Part shown: piece by piece, positions 24,301-39,500 of the stretch
Position numbering within the stretch: position 1 is the stretch's first letter
How the letters are laid out: each line of letters begins with the position of its first letter
Assembly (NCBI GenBank): GCA_963932465.1
Contig: OZ010793.1
Coordinates: forward strand, 259,065,196-259,129,195
Direction of reading: 5' to 3'
Source of the DNA: Maratus speciosus
Lineage: Eukaryota > Arthropoda > Arachnida > Araneae > Salticidae
Length of the DNA: 64,000 nucleotides
The notes under the pieces: generated by a model
What the model was told of the DNA's origin: nothing
The model's database searches: none
The model's input: the letters and a program-made list of their open reading frames with translations, nothing else
Made by a program: the position numbers and the translations under genes

Positions 24301-27300
24301 ATATATAAAATCAAAATGCATATTTTTTAATGTTATAATTTGGTTGCCAAATATTCGGCAGACTTAGCTGAATATTCGGCATTATACCAAAATGCTATGT
24401 TACGTCTCTAGAAACAAATAAAACTAGAATTAAGAATTTCACTACATTGAAAAACATTTTGGAAAACGATTTTTCTAGAAGAAAAGAGGCACGATCAGAA
24501 CAAACCGAAATGAATGAGTTTACCTGCTAACTGTAAACAAGTAATATAAAAATTTTGTTTTTACAGTCAATTCCTACTTAGGTCATCAAAGAAAAATTTA
24601 ATATAATCCCTTAAGCTAATATTAGTTTTTGTTGCATTAAAATATCTCAATTTGTTGATTTTCTATAAGCAAGTAGGTTTACAATGGAACTCTATGGGAA
24701 TTTGGTGAAATATTAGAGATATCGCCAAGTTGGCGTCACTTTTGGAGACTCATTTTGGTCGCCAAATTTGGCGATATATAGCCAAGTTGGCAACAAACTT
24801 GGCGGTATTTGGCAACAGAACAGGGTCCCCCCTATGGTAACCCCTTATTGAAAATACTTTCATTGATCTTCAACAACCAATGGCCGCCATTTTGTTTCCC
24901 ATGCAAAACTAAAATTAAAATTTAATTAATATTTGAAAAAAAAACTGTATTAACATCAATTGTCATCCAGTACAAGCTTAAAAAAATTTATTTCAACTTG
25001 ATAGGATGAATAATGAATATTTTATTAACGATTGAAAATTTGAACAAGATAAATATATAATATAAATAAATACAGGGAGAGTGTGAGCTAATAGTAGGAA
25101 TTGAATAAATTACAATTCTGTTAGGTGCATAAATTACATTAAATATTCACATTAAATGTATGTCTCATCTAGAGAGAGCATAAATACATATTAGGGGATA
25201 AAATTCAAACTTTTAAGTGGAGGGAATCAAACAGTTAGTAGGGAAAGAGGGTAGCAATTTAACTTAGTGATGTCTACCTTTTACATGTCACAAAATTTCA
25301 TTCTTTTTTATGCCACATGTTAAAAGGTTTCTACAAGGGGGTGGGTGCTGCAATTTATGTAGAAATTTTAAAACAATGCAACATCTGCCGAAATGATTCC
25401 TTCAATAAATGTACTTTGTGCATATATATATATATTTAAACATTTATGCATTTATTATTTTCTGATTTCTTTAGAAGATTGGATGTTTCTAAAATTAATG
25501 TTAAAATTTTCAAAGTTCTTAGGAAAATTATGAATTTTCTCTGCAAATCGTGACAAAAATTACAACTCCTTTAAGTGAAATCTCTACATTATAAAGTGTT
25601 AAACTCAATTTTTCAAACATTCCAAAACTTTGCTTACACTTTTAATGTTGTTACGCATTATCCCAGTAGCAGAAAATTCTCCAAGTGTCTGCAACAGATA
25701 CTTCAGGGGCAGAAAATAATCTGCAGGTGAAATATTTTACAATTGAAGCATTAATCAAACGATCATTTACTTTTGATGTTATTATGCATTTTATTAATTT
25801 TACTAATAATAAATAGTTTTTGTATTAAGTAATAAAGAGCGAAACATAATATAAAATGAAATAGTGTTTCAATAGTAAAATAATCTGTAAACGAGGGGGA
25901 AAAATCTGCGACGCCTGCCTCCCGTCTCGAACTTTCTGCTATCGGGAGCATTATGTATCAAAAAATCTAAGACTAATATAACTTTTCTTTAGTGATGCAG
26001 CAAAAATTGATAGTCTTAAAAAAGCACACAAATTTGATGACTTAGTGATGAGTTCAGGTATTCATTCACTTTTTTTTTTATATTATTAAGGCCAATAAAA
26101 AGAAGAGATATCTAAGAAATACATTGCAGTTTTATTTGACCTTAGATTTCAGATTTTATTGTAATAACAATACTGACATTTTATATGTTGTGGATGAAGA
26201 ACTGAAAATTGTAAGTTTGACCCAATTGCTCTGAAACTTGCAAATTTTTTTGACACATTGACTGAAGTCAACTTTTTTTTTCTTCTTTTAATTCATGATC
26301 CAAATTAATTTTATTTGACTTTGTGATCCGAGATTTATGGGCATTTCACAGGAAGAACTACCTTGCTTTGAATTTTAACACCTTAAAGTTGAAATTCTTA
26401 CAAAGCTTAGTGTAAATATTCTAGTTATATATTCCTTTCAAATATTCTAATTATAAACATTCGCTTTAATTTATCAATTTTTTTTTAAAAAAAGTACTTT
26501 GTCATGTCATAGTTTATATATATATGTACATACACATTCACAAGGTGGCCATAATTAAGCTGACTGTTCTCTGAGTGTTCTGTAGCGTGATCTAATTGAG
26601 AGAATGACGCCAAATTTTGTACGAAAATTAAAAACGGGGGACAAAGGATTCCGCAAAAAATAGTTCCAGAAGTCATTGTTAGGGGATATATGTGTCGCTG
26701 TGTAAAAGAAAAGAGTTTTTAAAAAATGTAGAATCAATACTAAAATCGTTAAATGTGCTAAATAAAAAATAATTTTATTTCAGCATTGATTCTACACTTT
26801 TAAAATCTCTCTTTTCTGTTATACAGCGCCACATATTCTCCTAGCGGTGACATTTGGAACTAATTTTTTTTTTTTTTTTTTTTTGCGGATTCCTTCATCT
26901 TGTTTAATCTTCTAACAGAATATGACATTATATCAATTAGATCGGGCTACAGAACACTGAGTACTGTCAGTTTTGTTTAATTATAGCCACCTTATTTATA
27001 TATATATTAAACATTCTAGATTGGAGCAACTTGCACCTTGTACACAAACTAAGTCTCTAAGGAAGGTACATGTGCAGATAACTTAGAAAACTCATCACTT
27101 GTTTTGTACTTATGAAAGAGAGAGGCAGTAAATGTTAGCATTTATTAAAATGGCTTAATAAAAAGACCAAAAATGGTAATGTTATGGAACACATTTTGGT
27201 ATTTTACCAACTCACTTCTGTAAATTGCTAAGATTTAGGACCTTGGGCTTTTACAGTAATGCATGCATTAATATGCAACACTATTATTAGGTAAAAGAAA

Positions 27301-30300
27301 TATTTAAAAAAAAAAAAAAAAAAAAAACTTGAAATAAGGGAAATGCTAATCAAATATTTGAAGAATATAAACTGTTTTTAAAACAAAGCTTAAGACTGAT
27401 GCCAGGCAATCTGAGCATGAGGGCATTTTAGCGTTTTTCTGTTGCTAAAGACAAATATGTGATTGGTAAACCAGTTTTTAACTAGTTAACTGGTTTTATT
27501 CAAGAAAATGGTTGAGCAAAGTTGAGATGGACAAGTGATCAAAGGTTCTGAAAGAGAAATTCTGGTTAGCACAAGAGTGTCGGTCGGACCCAGCTTTTAG
27601 AGTTTTGCTGAAACTGATGGTTTTCTGATAACTCAGTTCAATAATGTAACATTTTATTTCAGGAAAAGTTATAGAATGTTTTTTCGTAATTATTAAATTA
27701 AGTAAAATTTACCATCAATGATATCATTTTAATTAATAATAGGCACTAAAAAATTTTAAAAGCTTTGCAATGATTAAATAAATTGAAGTAATGTATAATA
27801 TTTATATGTTCTTCACTAAAATTGATCGACAAGGCTAAGACAAATATGTGATTATTTTCAGGGGAAAGAAACTGTGGTACAATCTATTGATATTGGAATG
27901 CAGTTAAAGGTGTATATTTGGCAAAACTAAAATTTCAACATCAAAAATTTATTTGTAAATTAAAAAACTTGGAACATTTTATTTTAATCTGAGAACTGAA
28001 TTCTTTGGGAAAATGTTATGTCGGTTTTAATTAATATGCAGAAGCAGTAGATTAATATGCGGTAGAATTAATATGCAGCTTATCCCTAGCCCAACTAAAA
28101 GAATATATTTCTTTTAACTAGTACTAGTGGAAGTTGTTTATTGTTTAGTTTTGAGATACTATCTAATGCGAAATGACAATAATGCCCTATTCTGGAAAGA
28201 TTACCCCTGAAATCGATTGAAGGATTGGGATATTGAACATTCTATTCTATAAGGAAAAAAGAGCAAATTAGAAATAAAATGCACTGATTTCGTTCGACAA
28301 AGCCAAGCATGAAACATGTTTTCAACCTGTTATCGCATTTGTCTACCTCCTCAAAAAAATTAACTGCTTGATTGATGGTAAAGCCAGAGCAAGCAATTGC
28401 AATGCTAAGTACAAAAGATTACATATGTAATATATCACTGAAGATTTGAGTTTAAGAAATCAAGAGCAAAGAAATGCAAAAGTTTTAAAATAAAGTTTAA
28501 AATGTGTCATACATAAGAAAAAAAAAAAAAAAAACTGATTAAATCTTGCCCATTAGCACATAAACGTGAATGTCAAATATTTTATTAACTGATAATAAAT
28601 ATCATTTTCAATATTTTGTTTAGTTTTAAAATGACTTTTATTATTTTTATAAGCAGCATTTAGGTCTTTTTGGCTGCTGCTTCGAAAAAAATTTGTGACA
28701 GACCTTCTCAGAAAAAGTTTAAACTATCATTTGAACCTTTTCTGCAACTGAATTTTACATTGAAGCCAAGAGAACAGCTGTATATAAAATTGCTCATATT
28801 AAACAGTAAAATCTCGATCTATCATTTCAAATAGAGATAGATTCATATGAAATGATGAATTTGAAAAAATACAGCGAAATAATGAATGCAGTCAATCTAA
28901 ATTGTACTGGGATCACTGAATTAAAAATATAGAATATGAGTAAAAGAAAGTTTGAGAGCAGATAGATCAAGGTTCTATTGCAGTGTATCGTAAAAATAAA
29001 ACACTACTTTTCTTCATTGAAGGAAATAAGAATGTAAAGATCATAAAAACATGCATGTGACTAAGTAGGTAGGGTAGGGGAAATCAAACAGCATGAAAAA
29101 TTTGTAGTAAAACATTTTTCAATCCCCTACAAAACATGTTTTCAACAAATGTATTAACAGAGCTTTAACTGTGCGAGTTAAAACTAAAAGTAATGTGATT
29201 AAATGTAAGTAATGTAATTAAACACTAGACTATAACACTAGAGAGCTAAATATCAAAATAAAATTTGCATCCAAAGAATCTCAGAAACTATTAAAAAGTA
29301 CAATAATCTCTAGTATAAAAAAACAGACTTATAGTGAGTATAATAAGTTATAATGAATAACTAAAGTAACTTTTATGGTTCAATCTAAATCAAATAAATT
29401 AAAACTAACATTATGGCTACTGAAACTTCACAATCAAATCCAATACTTTAATAGATTGTTTAGTAAGACATTTAACAAAGATAGTTAGAACAAATGTAAC
29501 ATGCTAGAAAATACTTTTTCATTGTAATAATTTATTGTGCAGAAGAAAAATTAAGACATGTTAAATATTGAATTTCACACAATTTAAATCACTCACAAGC
29601 ATTTTTTACAACATGCACACATTATCAAAAACTGTCAATGACAAACATTCTTCAAAAAATAATTCTATCTTCTACATTCCCTTCCCTTACTAAACCCTCT
29701 CTGCCCATGAGAGTATATATTCGGACAGTTGAACACACATATCAATACATTAATTTTTTTTTTTTATTGTAAGCTGAGAAAATTTAATACTATTTCAAAC
29801 TACATACAAATAGGAATTTTATGGTTTTTTTTATATAATACAACTAAGTATTTACTCCTTCAGTTCTTTCCTTTTAAAAGTTTAAATGAAATTATATACA
29901 ATTGCGAGATGAAATGACTTTTTGGGAAGAAATAAACCCAATGTGTGAGGAGGGACATAACATGCAGAACCAATGCAAGATTAACACAACACAGTTTATT
30001 AATTTAATAAATATGGTTGAACACTGGTGATAAACTAAATATTATAATTTTCTTCATACTAATTGCCAAGTAACAAATAATTTGGTTTAAAAAAAGATTG
30101 AAGGATAGAGAGAAAAATAAACCAAAATTGTTCGTGGAAGTCAACCCATCAGCTAAAACATTGTAAAAGATCTAGCTTTATTTATTTATTTTATTTATTT
30201 TTTTTTTTTTAAATATAGACTAACAAAGTTATCAAAATGGCCGATACGGATATATAAATATGCAGTTTTAAATGTTTAAATACTATTGAAAACTTATCAA

Positions 30301-33300
30301 TAATTAAACTTCAAATCTTATTTAACATATTTGAAACAATGTGTTTTTAGTGTGGCCTTACCTGCCATGCTTTCCTCCAAAAGCCACACCATGCTTCATC
30401 TTTTACTATCACCCTGTTAAAAGATTTTATATCCCTGCCAAATGAGATATTTGATAAACAGTTTCGAGAAATTTTTATGCTTATATCAAATGACACTGAA
30501 TCAAAAAAGAGCGATCATACTATTTAATATTTTATCTACACCACAGCTGACTAATTATATTTAAGATAGAAATACAGAATATTCAGTTAAAAAAAATAAT
30601 TTGTTAAAAACAATTTGAAAGTGTAACAAATAAATATCTATATAATCAATACTTTATTAAACAGATTTCAAAACAAGTCAGCCAACATGTTATATAAATA
30701 TCAAGGTTTGAATTTAAAGTGGTTTATATAAGAATAAAACAAATTGGGATAATATCCGATTAAAAGTTTTAAAATAAGGAGATAAAAGTGTGAAAATATA
30801 AAGAAATAGTTAAAATATTTATTAATATTAAATATTTTTTAGTTCTCCATATGCACAGTATTATCATTTGACAAATAATAAAGGTTTTTTTTTAAATTTT
30901 GGATTAAAAAAACTTTTTGTAAATTAAAGTCACTCAAGATCAAATAAAGGTATTCAAAAATTTTAAAATATTAAATTTTAAAGGATACAAATATATGAAG
31001 ACAGTTACAATATACTTGAAACTATAATTCAGACTATTTCAGCTCAAGCATAAATCAGACTATCAGTTTTTTCAATTGGTAGTAAATAAACACAAAATTT
31101 GCTGAATGTGCGGAAAATAGTAGTGATAGAAATATTTAATTAACATTAATGAACGCTTTTAAATTACTTCTAGAAATAAAGATTACAGTTTAAATTTTTA
31201 TAATCAAAAAGCACTGGCATTTCATAATCAGTATTTTCACTAGACATATTCAATGATCTTTAAGTTTAAAAAAAAAAAAAAAAAAAAAAAATGGCACTTT
31301 TAATCAACAAAGCACTTTATTTCAAAAGACCAATTTAACTTATAAACAATAATCTACAATGATAGGAACTCTAAAGCAATAAATATGCCAAGCATAATGA
31401 GATTCATGAGACTATAATAGCACAATTTTCAATTTTTTAAACATATATATGGATATTTATATGCAGCTTTATAAAATATGAATGTATAAATGAACCAGTT
31501 TTAATGAAAATATATATATATAGCACTGAAGAGAGTACAGAGGACAAATGTACTACGTTGACCAGAGTGCTGTTAAGACATACTTTTCCAGAGTCCCCAT
31601 TGCCAGCATGACACAATTAAACGGCCAGACAAGATGGGTTCAAGTAAAGTTGAAGTGTCCTTCAGAGAGAAATAAAAAAAGGTGTAAAAACTATTTTCTT
31701 GGAGCTAAGTATAAATAGGATCGTTACAGCAAGCTAATATATTTTATGGATCGCAATACAATTCATTACCACAATGTTCCCCATCGAATTATTTTAACAT
31801 AAGCAAAGTCATTCACATTTGACAAACATCCACATTTATACATTTAAATAAATTTCATTAAAATCAAATTTCTTTATTTTTTACTGAAGTAAATTAACAA
31901 GAAATCAAATGAAGAAAAAAAAAAGTGTTATAGTTAATATTATTAAAGACTTTTCAACAAAGCATGGATTACTGAATGAACTTACTAGTAAAATATAAAA
32001 AGAAAAAAGTTCTTGCTGTTAAAGATGTCTAAAATTTTATAAAAAAGAAAATAAATAAAATACATTGATGAGCAAACATTTGTTTTTCAAATATGTTTTT
32101 AAAAAAGTGTAAAAAATATAACAAAGGATTTTTTTCTTTTTTGAGGGGGAAGGGGGAGGTGGGGAGAAACATATCTACTTTATAAAACTATTCAAAAGCA
32201 ACATATATTATTTCCATTTATTATTGATGAAATTAAATTAACATCAGAGTTGGTTTAATTATTTCATGTTTTAAAGAGCATTGCTAGAAGTGCTATAAGA
32301 AATGCAGGATACAAAATATCTATATTTAAAGAAAAAAAAAAAAAATCCACATTAATAAATTATCAATAAGTTCATCAATTCATAAGAAAAAGTTCAATTT
32401 ATCAACAAATAAACAGAAATAAATCTTACGTTTTTACATTTATCTTTAAAATCAAGAATCTTTAAAGATAATTCAAGTACAGTTTAAGTGTATTAACTTC
32501 TAAATACTTTTAAGAGCCAGTTTTCAAGGAAAAAAAATATATATTCCACTAAATAAAAAAACATTTCAGAAACTCTTAATTTCTATAACAATTTATATTA
32601 CAAAGCAAAAACATGTCTGAGTTCTGTGAGTAATACAGACATATAAGTGGAAACAACGAAAAAAGCAATCAATTTCCAATTCAACTTCTAATCATTACAC
32701 AATTTCAATATTTATACAGTCCGTTAAATAGAAGGAAAGAAATTTAACATGAAAACTATCTCAATTCACTTTTTTTTTTTTTTTTTTGTTAAAAATAATT
32801 TTTAAGCATTTAAAAAAAAAATAGCTGTTACAGAAAATTAACATGTTTGCACACTTAAAACACTACAAATAATTCAGCATTTCTTTTGAGAATATTCCAT
32901 AATAAAATTAAATTTCACCAATAAATACATATATGGTAATCAAACTATGCACTTAAACACTGAAATGATCTGAATAAATATTTGGTTAATGCTATAAATA
33001 GGGAAATCTGGTCACTGCTGACATGCAGCTAAGACGAAAGTGCCATTTTTAATAACTTTTAGAATCTTATTTGAACACATAATTGACATTTTTCATATAA
33101 AAATGTTTAACGTTGTTAGTGGACAATCTAAAAATATATATTAAATGTAAAAATGCATAGTTTACGACTTTCACCTAAGTTTTGTATACATTCATTTTGT
33201 CCTGTAATATGGGTTGGATCACCTGGCATCTATTTGGAATATTAATCATTCAATTTAATATTACACTATACTTGTGGCAAGGGGAAAGTACCTGATTGTC

Positions 33301-33554
33301 TCCTAATTTCAAAACCATTGTAACAGTAGTCAGATTTTAAGCCAAACAAACACCCAGATTTTACCAGGTCAGCTTATGAAAACCATCATCTCGTATAGCA
33401 TCTCTGATAAAGTTACAGGATTAGATAGAACTCTATTAGCATATTAAAATGGAACTGGTCTGCCCAGTCAAAATTTGGTGGAAACCACCTGCAGACCTTA
33501 TTTTAGTGGTTGATTGGTAGGTCCCATTGAGTTTTCTAATGCAGGGGTCGATGC

Positions 33555-33592
<38 letters not shown>

Positions 33593-36500
33593 AGATTCTT
33601 ATTATATTTTTGTGAAATTTATTTTATTTTTGTGAAAAGTAACTTATCGTGATAAAATGGGAAATTCAGTTACTGAAATTTGAGCCAAGCATTTATTAAT
33701 AATAACTTCTTTAAGTCCTGCTAAAGTTTAACTTTCTGGTGAACTGGTTTTCTTTGCAATTTATACGTATTTAAAAAACTAACAATATAAAAATAATTAA
33801 TGAAGAGTATGTTTTTATGGAATAGAATTTTGTGAAGTGACCTGTTTTGTTAAAAGGAATTTTGTGAAGTGACCTGTTTTGTTAAAAGGAATTTTGTGAA
33901 GGGGCCTGCTTTATTAAGCGGAATTTTGCGAAGGGGCCTGCTTTATTAAGCGGAATTTTGTGAAGGGGCCTGCTTTATTAAGCGGAATTTTGTGAAGGGG
34001 CCCTAAATAGGCCCTAATTTTACCTGGATCGATGCCTGTAATGTAATTCCTACATCCTTTTATCTTCTTCCATGCTAATATGCTATCTTATGCAGGAATT
34101 TTTCAAAGAAAAACTCAATGGGGTTCTACCAATCAACAACTAAAATTGTATCTGCAGGTTATTTTGCAACAAGATGACTAGGCAGACCAGTTACTTTTTA
34201 GTATGCTGATAGAATTCTAATTCTAGAATGACAGCAGTGAACTCGATGAGGTGATGATTTGTGCAGCTACGGCCTGTCTATTATGTTTACAAAAATGAAA
34301 TATGTCAAACATTAAGAAATTATTTTACTTTCAGTATCAGGCATGCATTTTCAAGTAAAGTAAGAAGAGTTAAGTTTTTATTCAAATCCAAAAGGCTCAC
34401 TTTCTAACACAATTATAAAGTCAGTTATTTAAATGCACAAAATAGTCATGTGATCTTATTCAGGAACTAAGACATTGAATAGCATTTTTATTTTTTGATA
34501 AAAAGTAAAAGAAAAGAATATGATAATTTGCATTACGAATTCAATTTTTGCTTTACCTTAAAGGTGCAACATTTATCAAAAGATTAAAAACCAATAAATA
34601 CAAAACACTTGTGTTTAATAGGTATGTGTAAAGTAAATATGAAATTTCAAGTAAAAATAAGTGTCAGAGTTCAACATTGTTGAACAGGGCGGAAATATTT
34701 TGAAAATTGTTTGAAACAATACATATTCGAAGCAAGAGTTAATTTTGTATCTATAATACAGACCTGCCAACTTTTGAAAATGAGAAATCTTAGCACAGAA
34801 TATTGAAATTAATCTGGAGGTTGGTTGGTTGGTTTTTCGGAGCCATCTTTTGACATTCGTAAAAGGAATAAGGTTTCAGTCTTTCAACTCAATATAGTAA
34901 ATTTTTTCCTCTGAAAAATTTTATACGATATTTAAAGTTTCTTCTCATTTTGCAGAATTTTTTTTACATTTGTAAAAGAAGCCTGTTTCCAATTTTTTAG
35001 CCCAGTGCAGTAAATTTTGACGAAATTATCGAATTTTTTTCCCGCGACCATTTCAGGATATTCATGATTTTCCTGAAATGGTAATTCACATTTCTCTATC
35101 ACGATTCTTTGTTGAAATCTGCACTTTTTACCATGAAATTGACGAATTTTGTGTTTTTTACCACACAAAATTGAAATGTTTAATAATAAATAGTACAAAT
35201 CGTGCGATTTTGCACACTATTTCCAATCTTGCCCCTCAAGGATTCCCCCCCCCTCCTCCAGAAATCTTTAAAATGGCATCCCTGTTTCTAAGGAAGGTAA
35301 TTCCTGTATAAATATTTATAGAAACTCGATTCACTTGTGGTTGATATACATAAAGAGGGTTTTATGTTAAGAAGTTTGTTTTGCAGCCCAGATTTTTTTT
35401 CCCCATGAGCATTTTTTAATGTCCGAATTTTCGGATTAATGACAAATTTTTTAAAACTTTAGGAAATTAATACTTTGAAATTTTGAAAACAGAATCATTT
35501 CTGAAAAATATATTGCGCGGGATAAAAATCGCAATTAGAAACAAACAAGTGGGTAAGTGTGATCACAGATCGCACAGAGGGTTTTGTTTAATATTCCTTT
35601 CAAAACACTATCTTTTTGAAAAATCTATTACTTCCACATTTTGCAACCAGGGGACGCACTCAATTCTAACAAAACATCTATCCGAACGAAATCCCGTTTT
35701 ACATACTATCCACAGATATATTAGTCGAGGGGATTGGGCCCATATCACCTGAGATCAGCAGGCGCACCTGGCGGTAAAAAAATGGAACTAAAATATGTAA
35801 GGCTATGGTGCACAATATGAAAGAAGGGTCAAAGGGGTGTCGGCAAAAGTTGGAAAATTTCTCCCCTGGTTAAAAGGGCAGATGTTAGAAAAATTACTTA
35901 AAATACACAAGCTAGAGCCCGGAGAGGTAAATAATATAAGACTTTTTGAAGATTTTATGATTTGTCGTGTGGTCTGAGGTATTCAGCTATACGTATGCAA
36001 AATTTCATGTCTCCAACTTAATTAGGGGCTCTCTTAGAAATAATTGCTTCAAATACATATGTGGTAGCTCAAAGGGTTAAACGTAAGACATTTTCAAGAT
36101 TTTATGATTTGTCGCTTGGCCTCAGGTGTTCTGCTATAAGTATGCAACATTTAAAATATCCAATTTAATTAGGGGCTCAATTAGAAAGAATTGCTTAAAA
36201 TACATGAGCTGGAGTTGAAAGGGTTAAACATAAAACTTTTTCGAAATTTATTATTTGACGTGTAATCTGAAATGTTGAGCTATAAGTATGCAAAATTTCA
36301 CGCCTCCAACCTAAATAGGGGCTCACTTAGAAAGAATTGTTTAAAATACACATGTGGGAGCCCAAAGGGTTAAACGTACGACATTTTCAAAATTTTATCA
36401 TTTGTCGTATGATGTGTGCTGTTCAGCTGTAAGTATGCAGAATTTCACGCCTCTAAACTAATTAGGAGCTCACCTTAGAAAGAATTGTTTAAAATACACA

Positions 36501-39500
36501 TGTGGGAGCCCAAAGGGTTAAATGTACGACTTTTTCCAAAGTTTTATCACTTGTTGTTTGATGTGAGATGTCCAGCTATAAGTACCCGAAATTTCATGTC
36601 TCCAACATAATTAAGGGCTCACTTAGAAAGAATTGTTTAAAATACACATGTGGGAGTTACCGACATTTATTCTTCTGCGAGTTAAACCGATTAATTAAAT
36701 AATAATTAATATTTCAGCTTGTAATTAAGATAGGACTTAGAAATAGGTATCAATAAAATCAGCGAGAAATTTGACATCGGGATGCCATAAAATTTAATAT
36801 TTAAAAAGTTAAAATTCCGTATTAAAATATGCTATTAAGAAAAACCGCAGCGTCGTCATGTCTACCTGCTTTGAAATCTTTTGAATTGAAATCTTTTTTC
36901 CTTGTCTTTCCAATTAAAGAAAATAAATTTTTATCGATCGATTTTTAGTGGATATTTTAACTTATACACATCGCAGAAATGTGAACTTTATACCAAATGA
37001 AAGTAGATTTTTTTCTGCGTTTGTCTATTTCATTTACAAATTTCTCGGACCAATATTTTCTGATATGCGATTTCGATTTAAAATGCCCACTTCATTTTTC
37101 GGCTTAATTTCCTCCGTGGTAAGCATGCATCGGCTGTTTTTACTGGCAACGCTTAGGAGAAACACGGATGATTTGGAGAAAGTTCGTTTGAATCTGCGTT
37201 AAAAAGGTGGATTGGTTAATTTTAGAAGTTAATTAGCCCGTAATTCAGTTAATTACCAACTTTTTCAAAATTTTATGATTTGTTGTTTGATGTGAGGTGT
37301 TCAGCTATAAGTACCCAAAATTTCAAATCTCTAACATGTATAGTTTCTGAAAACGGGCTCTGTGACGGACAGACAAAAGAGTGAGACGAATAGGGTTTCG
37401 TCAGATGAACGAAACCCTATAAATGCCTTTTTTTGTTTTTTGCAAAAAATCGCAGTTTAAGACCGATTTTCGTAGCATCGTAGTTTATAGGTCCAAATCG
37501 TAACAACTACGATTTTTTCGTAGCAGTTGGCAGGTCTGATAATATATAAATGAACTGTCAGAAAACTGCTTTTTAATTATTATAAAATTTTAAGTAACAG
37601 CTCCTTTAATTTTATCCATAAATGTTTTATCTCCTCCCAATAAAATAATAAACATGCCACTCGAGAATTAAGTCTGTTTTAAAGTGTCAAGGGATTTACT
37701 AAAAGTTATTCTAGAGGTTAAGAGGACTACTATCAAGCGAATACACTTATAAGCTAATGTTAAACATAAGGGGAAGGTTCTTTCAAAATATCTTTTGCAT
37801 TTCAATATTTTTAAACAATCTTTGTATTATGTATAGCTTAGGTCAATATCTAAAAAGGCTATTTTTTTTAACTTTTTGAATATCGGCTGCAGTTTACTTT
37901 TTTAATGTTAACACTATGGGAAGTTTCATTAAATTTCTTTCTTGGATTTTAATAATTTTGAATGATTTTTTTTTGCATAGGATAGCTGAAAACAATCTCT
38001 AACAGGGCTAGTTTTTACTTTTGAGTTTTTAAAAAAAATTACTTTCACTTTCTGAACCAGTTGAAACTATTCTAATAAACTAATTAAGTCAGAAAAGTAA
38101 AAACTAGCCTGGTTAGAAATATCCTATGCAAAAATTTTTTTTTACAAATATTAAAATGCAAGCAATATATTTTTAAATAAGGTTCCCATAGACTTAACAT
38201 TAACGTTATCTTTTTTCCGCGACTAATGTAGACTCTTAAATTACAATTTATTTCCCACTGATTTATAGTTTATACTTAGATATACTTCCTAACATTTTCA
38301 GGTATTTCCCAACCTGTAAGAACCTTGTTATACAATTTAAAATATACAGAATTAAAGAGTAAGCCTTTAAACATAATTTTGGCTAGTAGTTTTGAATAAA
38401 TAAACAAATGACTTACTGTACAGCTTCTCGAGGTCCAGTAAGAGTACAAGGACGGTCTGCAGTTCCACTACTTTCCGATGCGAGCTGAATCTTGCATCCA
38501 GTTTCAGACTGTAATCTAATAATCTGCTCACCACCTCGACCAATAACTAAAAAAGTATTTAAGAAACTAGAACACAACATTTACAACTTAACTTTATTTA
38601 CAAGTGTTAAAAAAAAAAAGTCTCATTACCAATTTCTTTTAATTAAAACAAATGTTGAAATTTAACCTGTTTTAATCAGGAAAACCATAAAATTTTTGTT
38701 ACAATCTTTAAACTCTTATGTAAGTATATTAGACATAATACTAAAATATTCCATTTGAGCATGCCAAATACTATTATACTACTCAATCTTATTCACCCTA
38801 CTTTCATACACCAACTGCATTATATCAAAAACCTGAAGAGACTCTGCTGGACTTTCTAAACATTTTATCGAATGTTGTGGATTCAGATAAATTTCTGGCA
38901 AAATAGAATGAGTTTGTTTCGTACACTGGATCTCCCGTTTTTAAACTTGAGACAATCTATGAGCCACTAATGATTGATCACAGCAATATTTATAATTATA
39001 CTCTAATTTTCTTTATTTTCTACATAGAAATGGGCTCAAAATGGTTTCAAAATTAATCTGACGGCAAATTTGTTCAAAAATATATCGTTCTTTGAACAGC
39101 CGTTTATAACATTTGCCAAATGGAAGCTCGATAGGAAGTACCATATGGAAAGAAAATCAATATATTTCCTAAGTATTAAAGAGTACGAATTGGAAGTGAT
39201 CAGTTTTTTTCTTTTTCTTCATCATTCTTGTTGAATAACAACACTTTAGTGCCTTCCTATGTTTTACAAAAGAAATTCAGGGGTCGATACAGGATTTTAT
39301 TCTTGGGCCCCATTTTGTGAAAAGTAAATGTTATTTTGTGAATTTTATATTATTTTTGTGAAAGTAACATTTTGTAACGAAAGTTGAAATCCAGTCATTC
39401 AAATTCGAACCAAAAATTTATAAACAAAAACTTCTTTAAAATCCCCTTTGCTAAAGTTTTTGTTTTTCGTGACCTGGTTTTATTTACAAATTACACATTT

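Larger units (their letters stand above)
34759..37538. mobile_element. CAGACCTGCCAAC-family composite element, best copy
   Basis: The left end CAGACCTGCCAACTTTTGAA and the right end TAGCAGTTGGCAGGTCTG form inverted repeats. ATAATA flanks both sides (34753-34758 and 37539-37544). Inner order: GGTTGGTTGGTTTTTCG, a short FR array, the GCACACTATTTCCAATCTTG block, the FR-carrier end, then a large nested insertion (35548-37420) absent from the copy at 10648-12203. Confidence 0.88.

Noticed and set aside
31520..31640. Less AT-rich patch considered as an exon
   Set aside because: Stops in the readings examined and no matching splice sites; left as unassigned.
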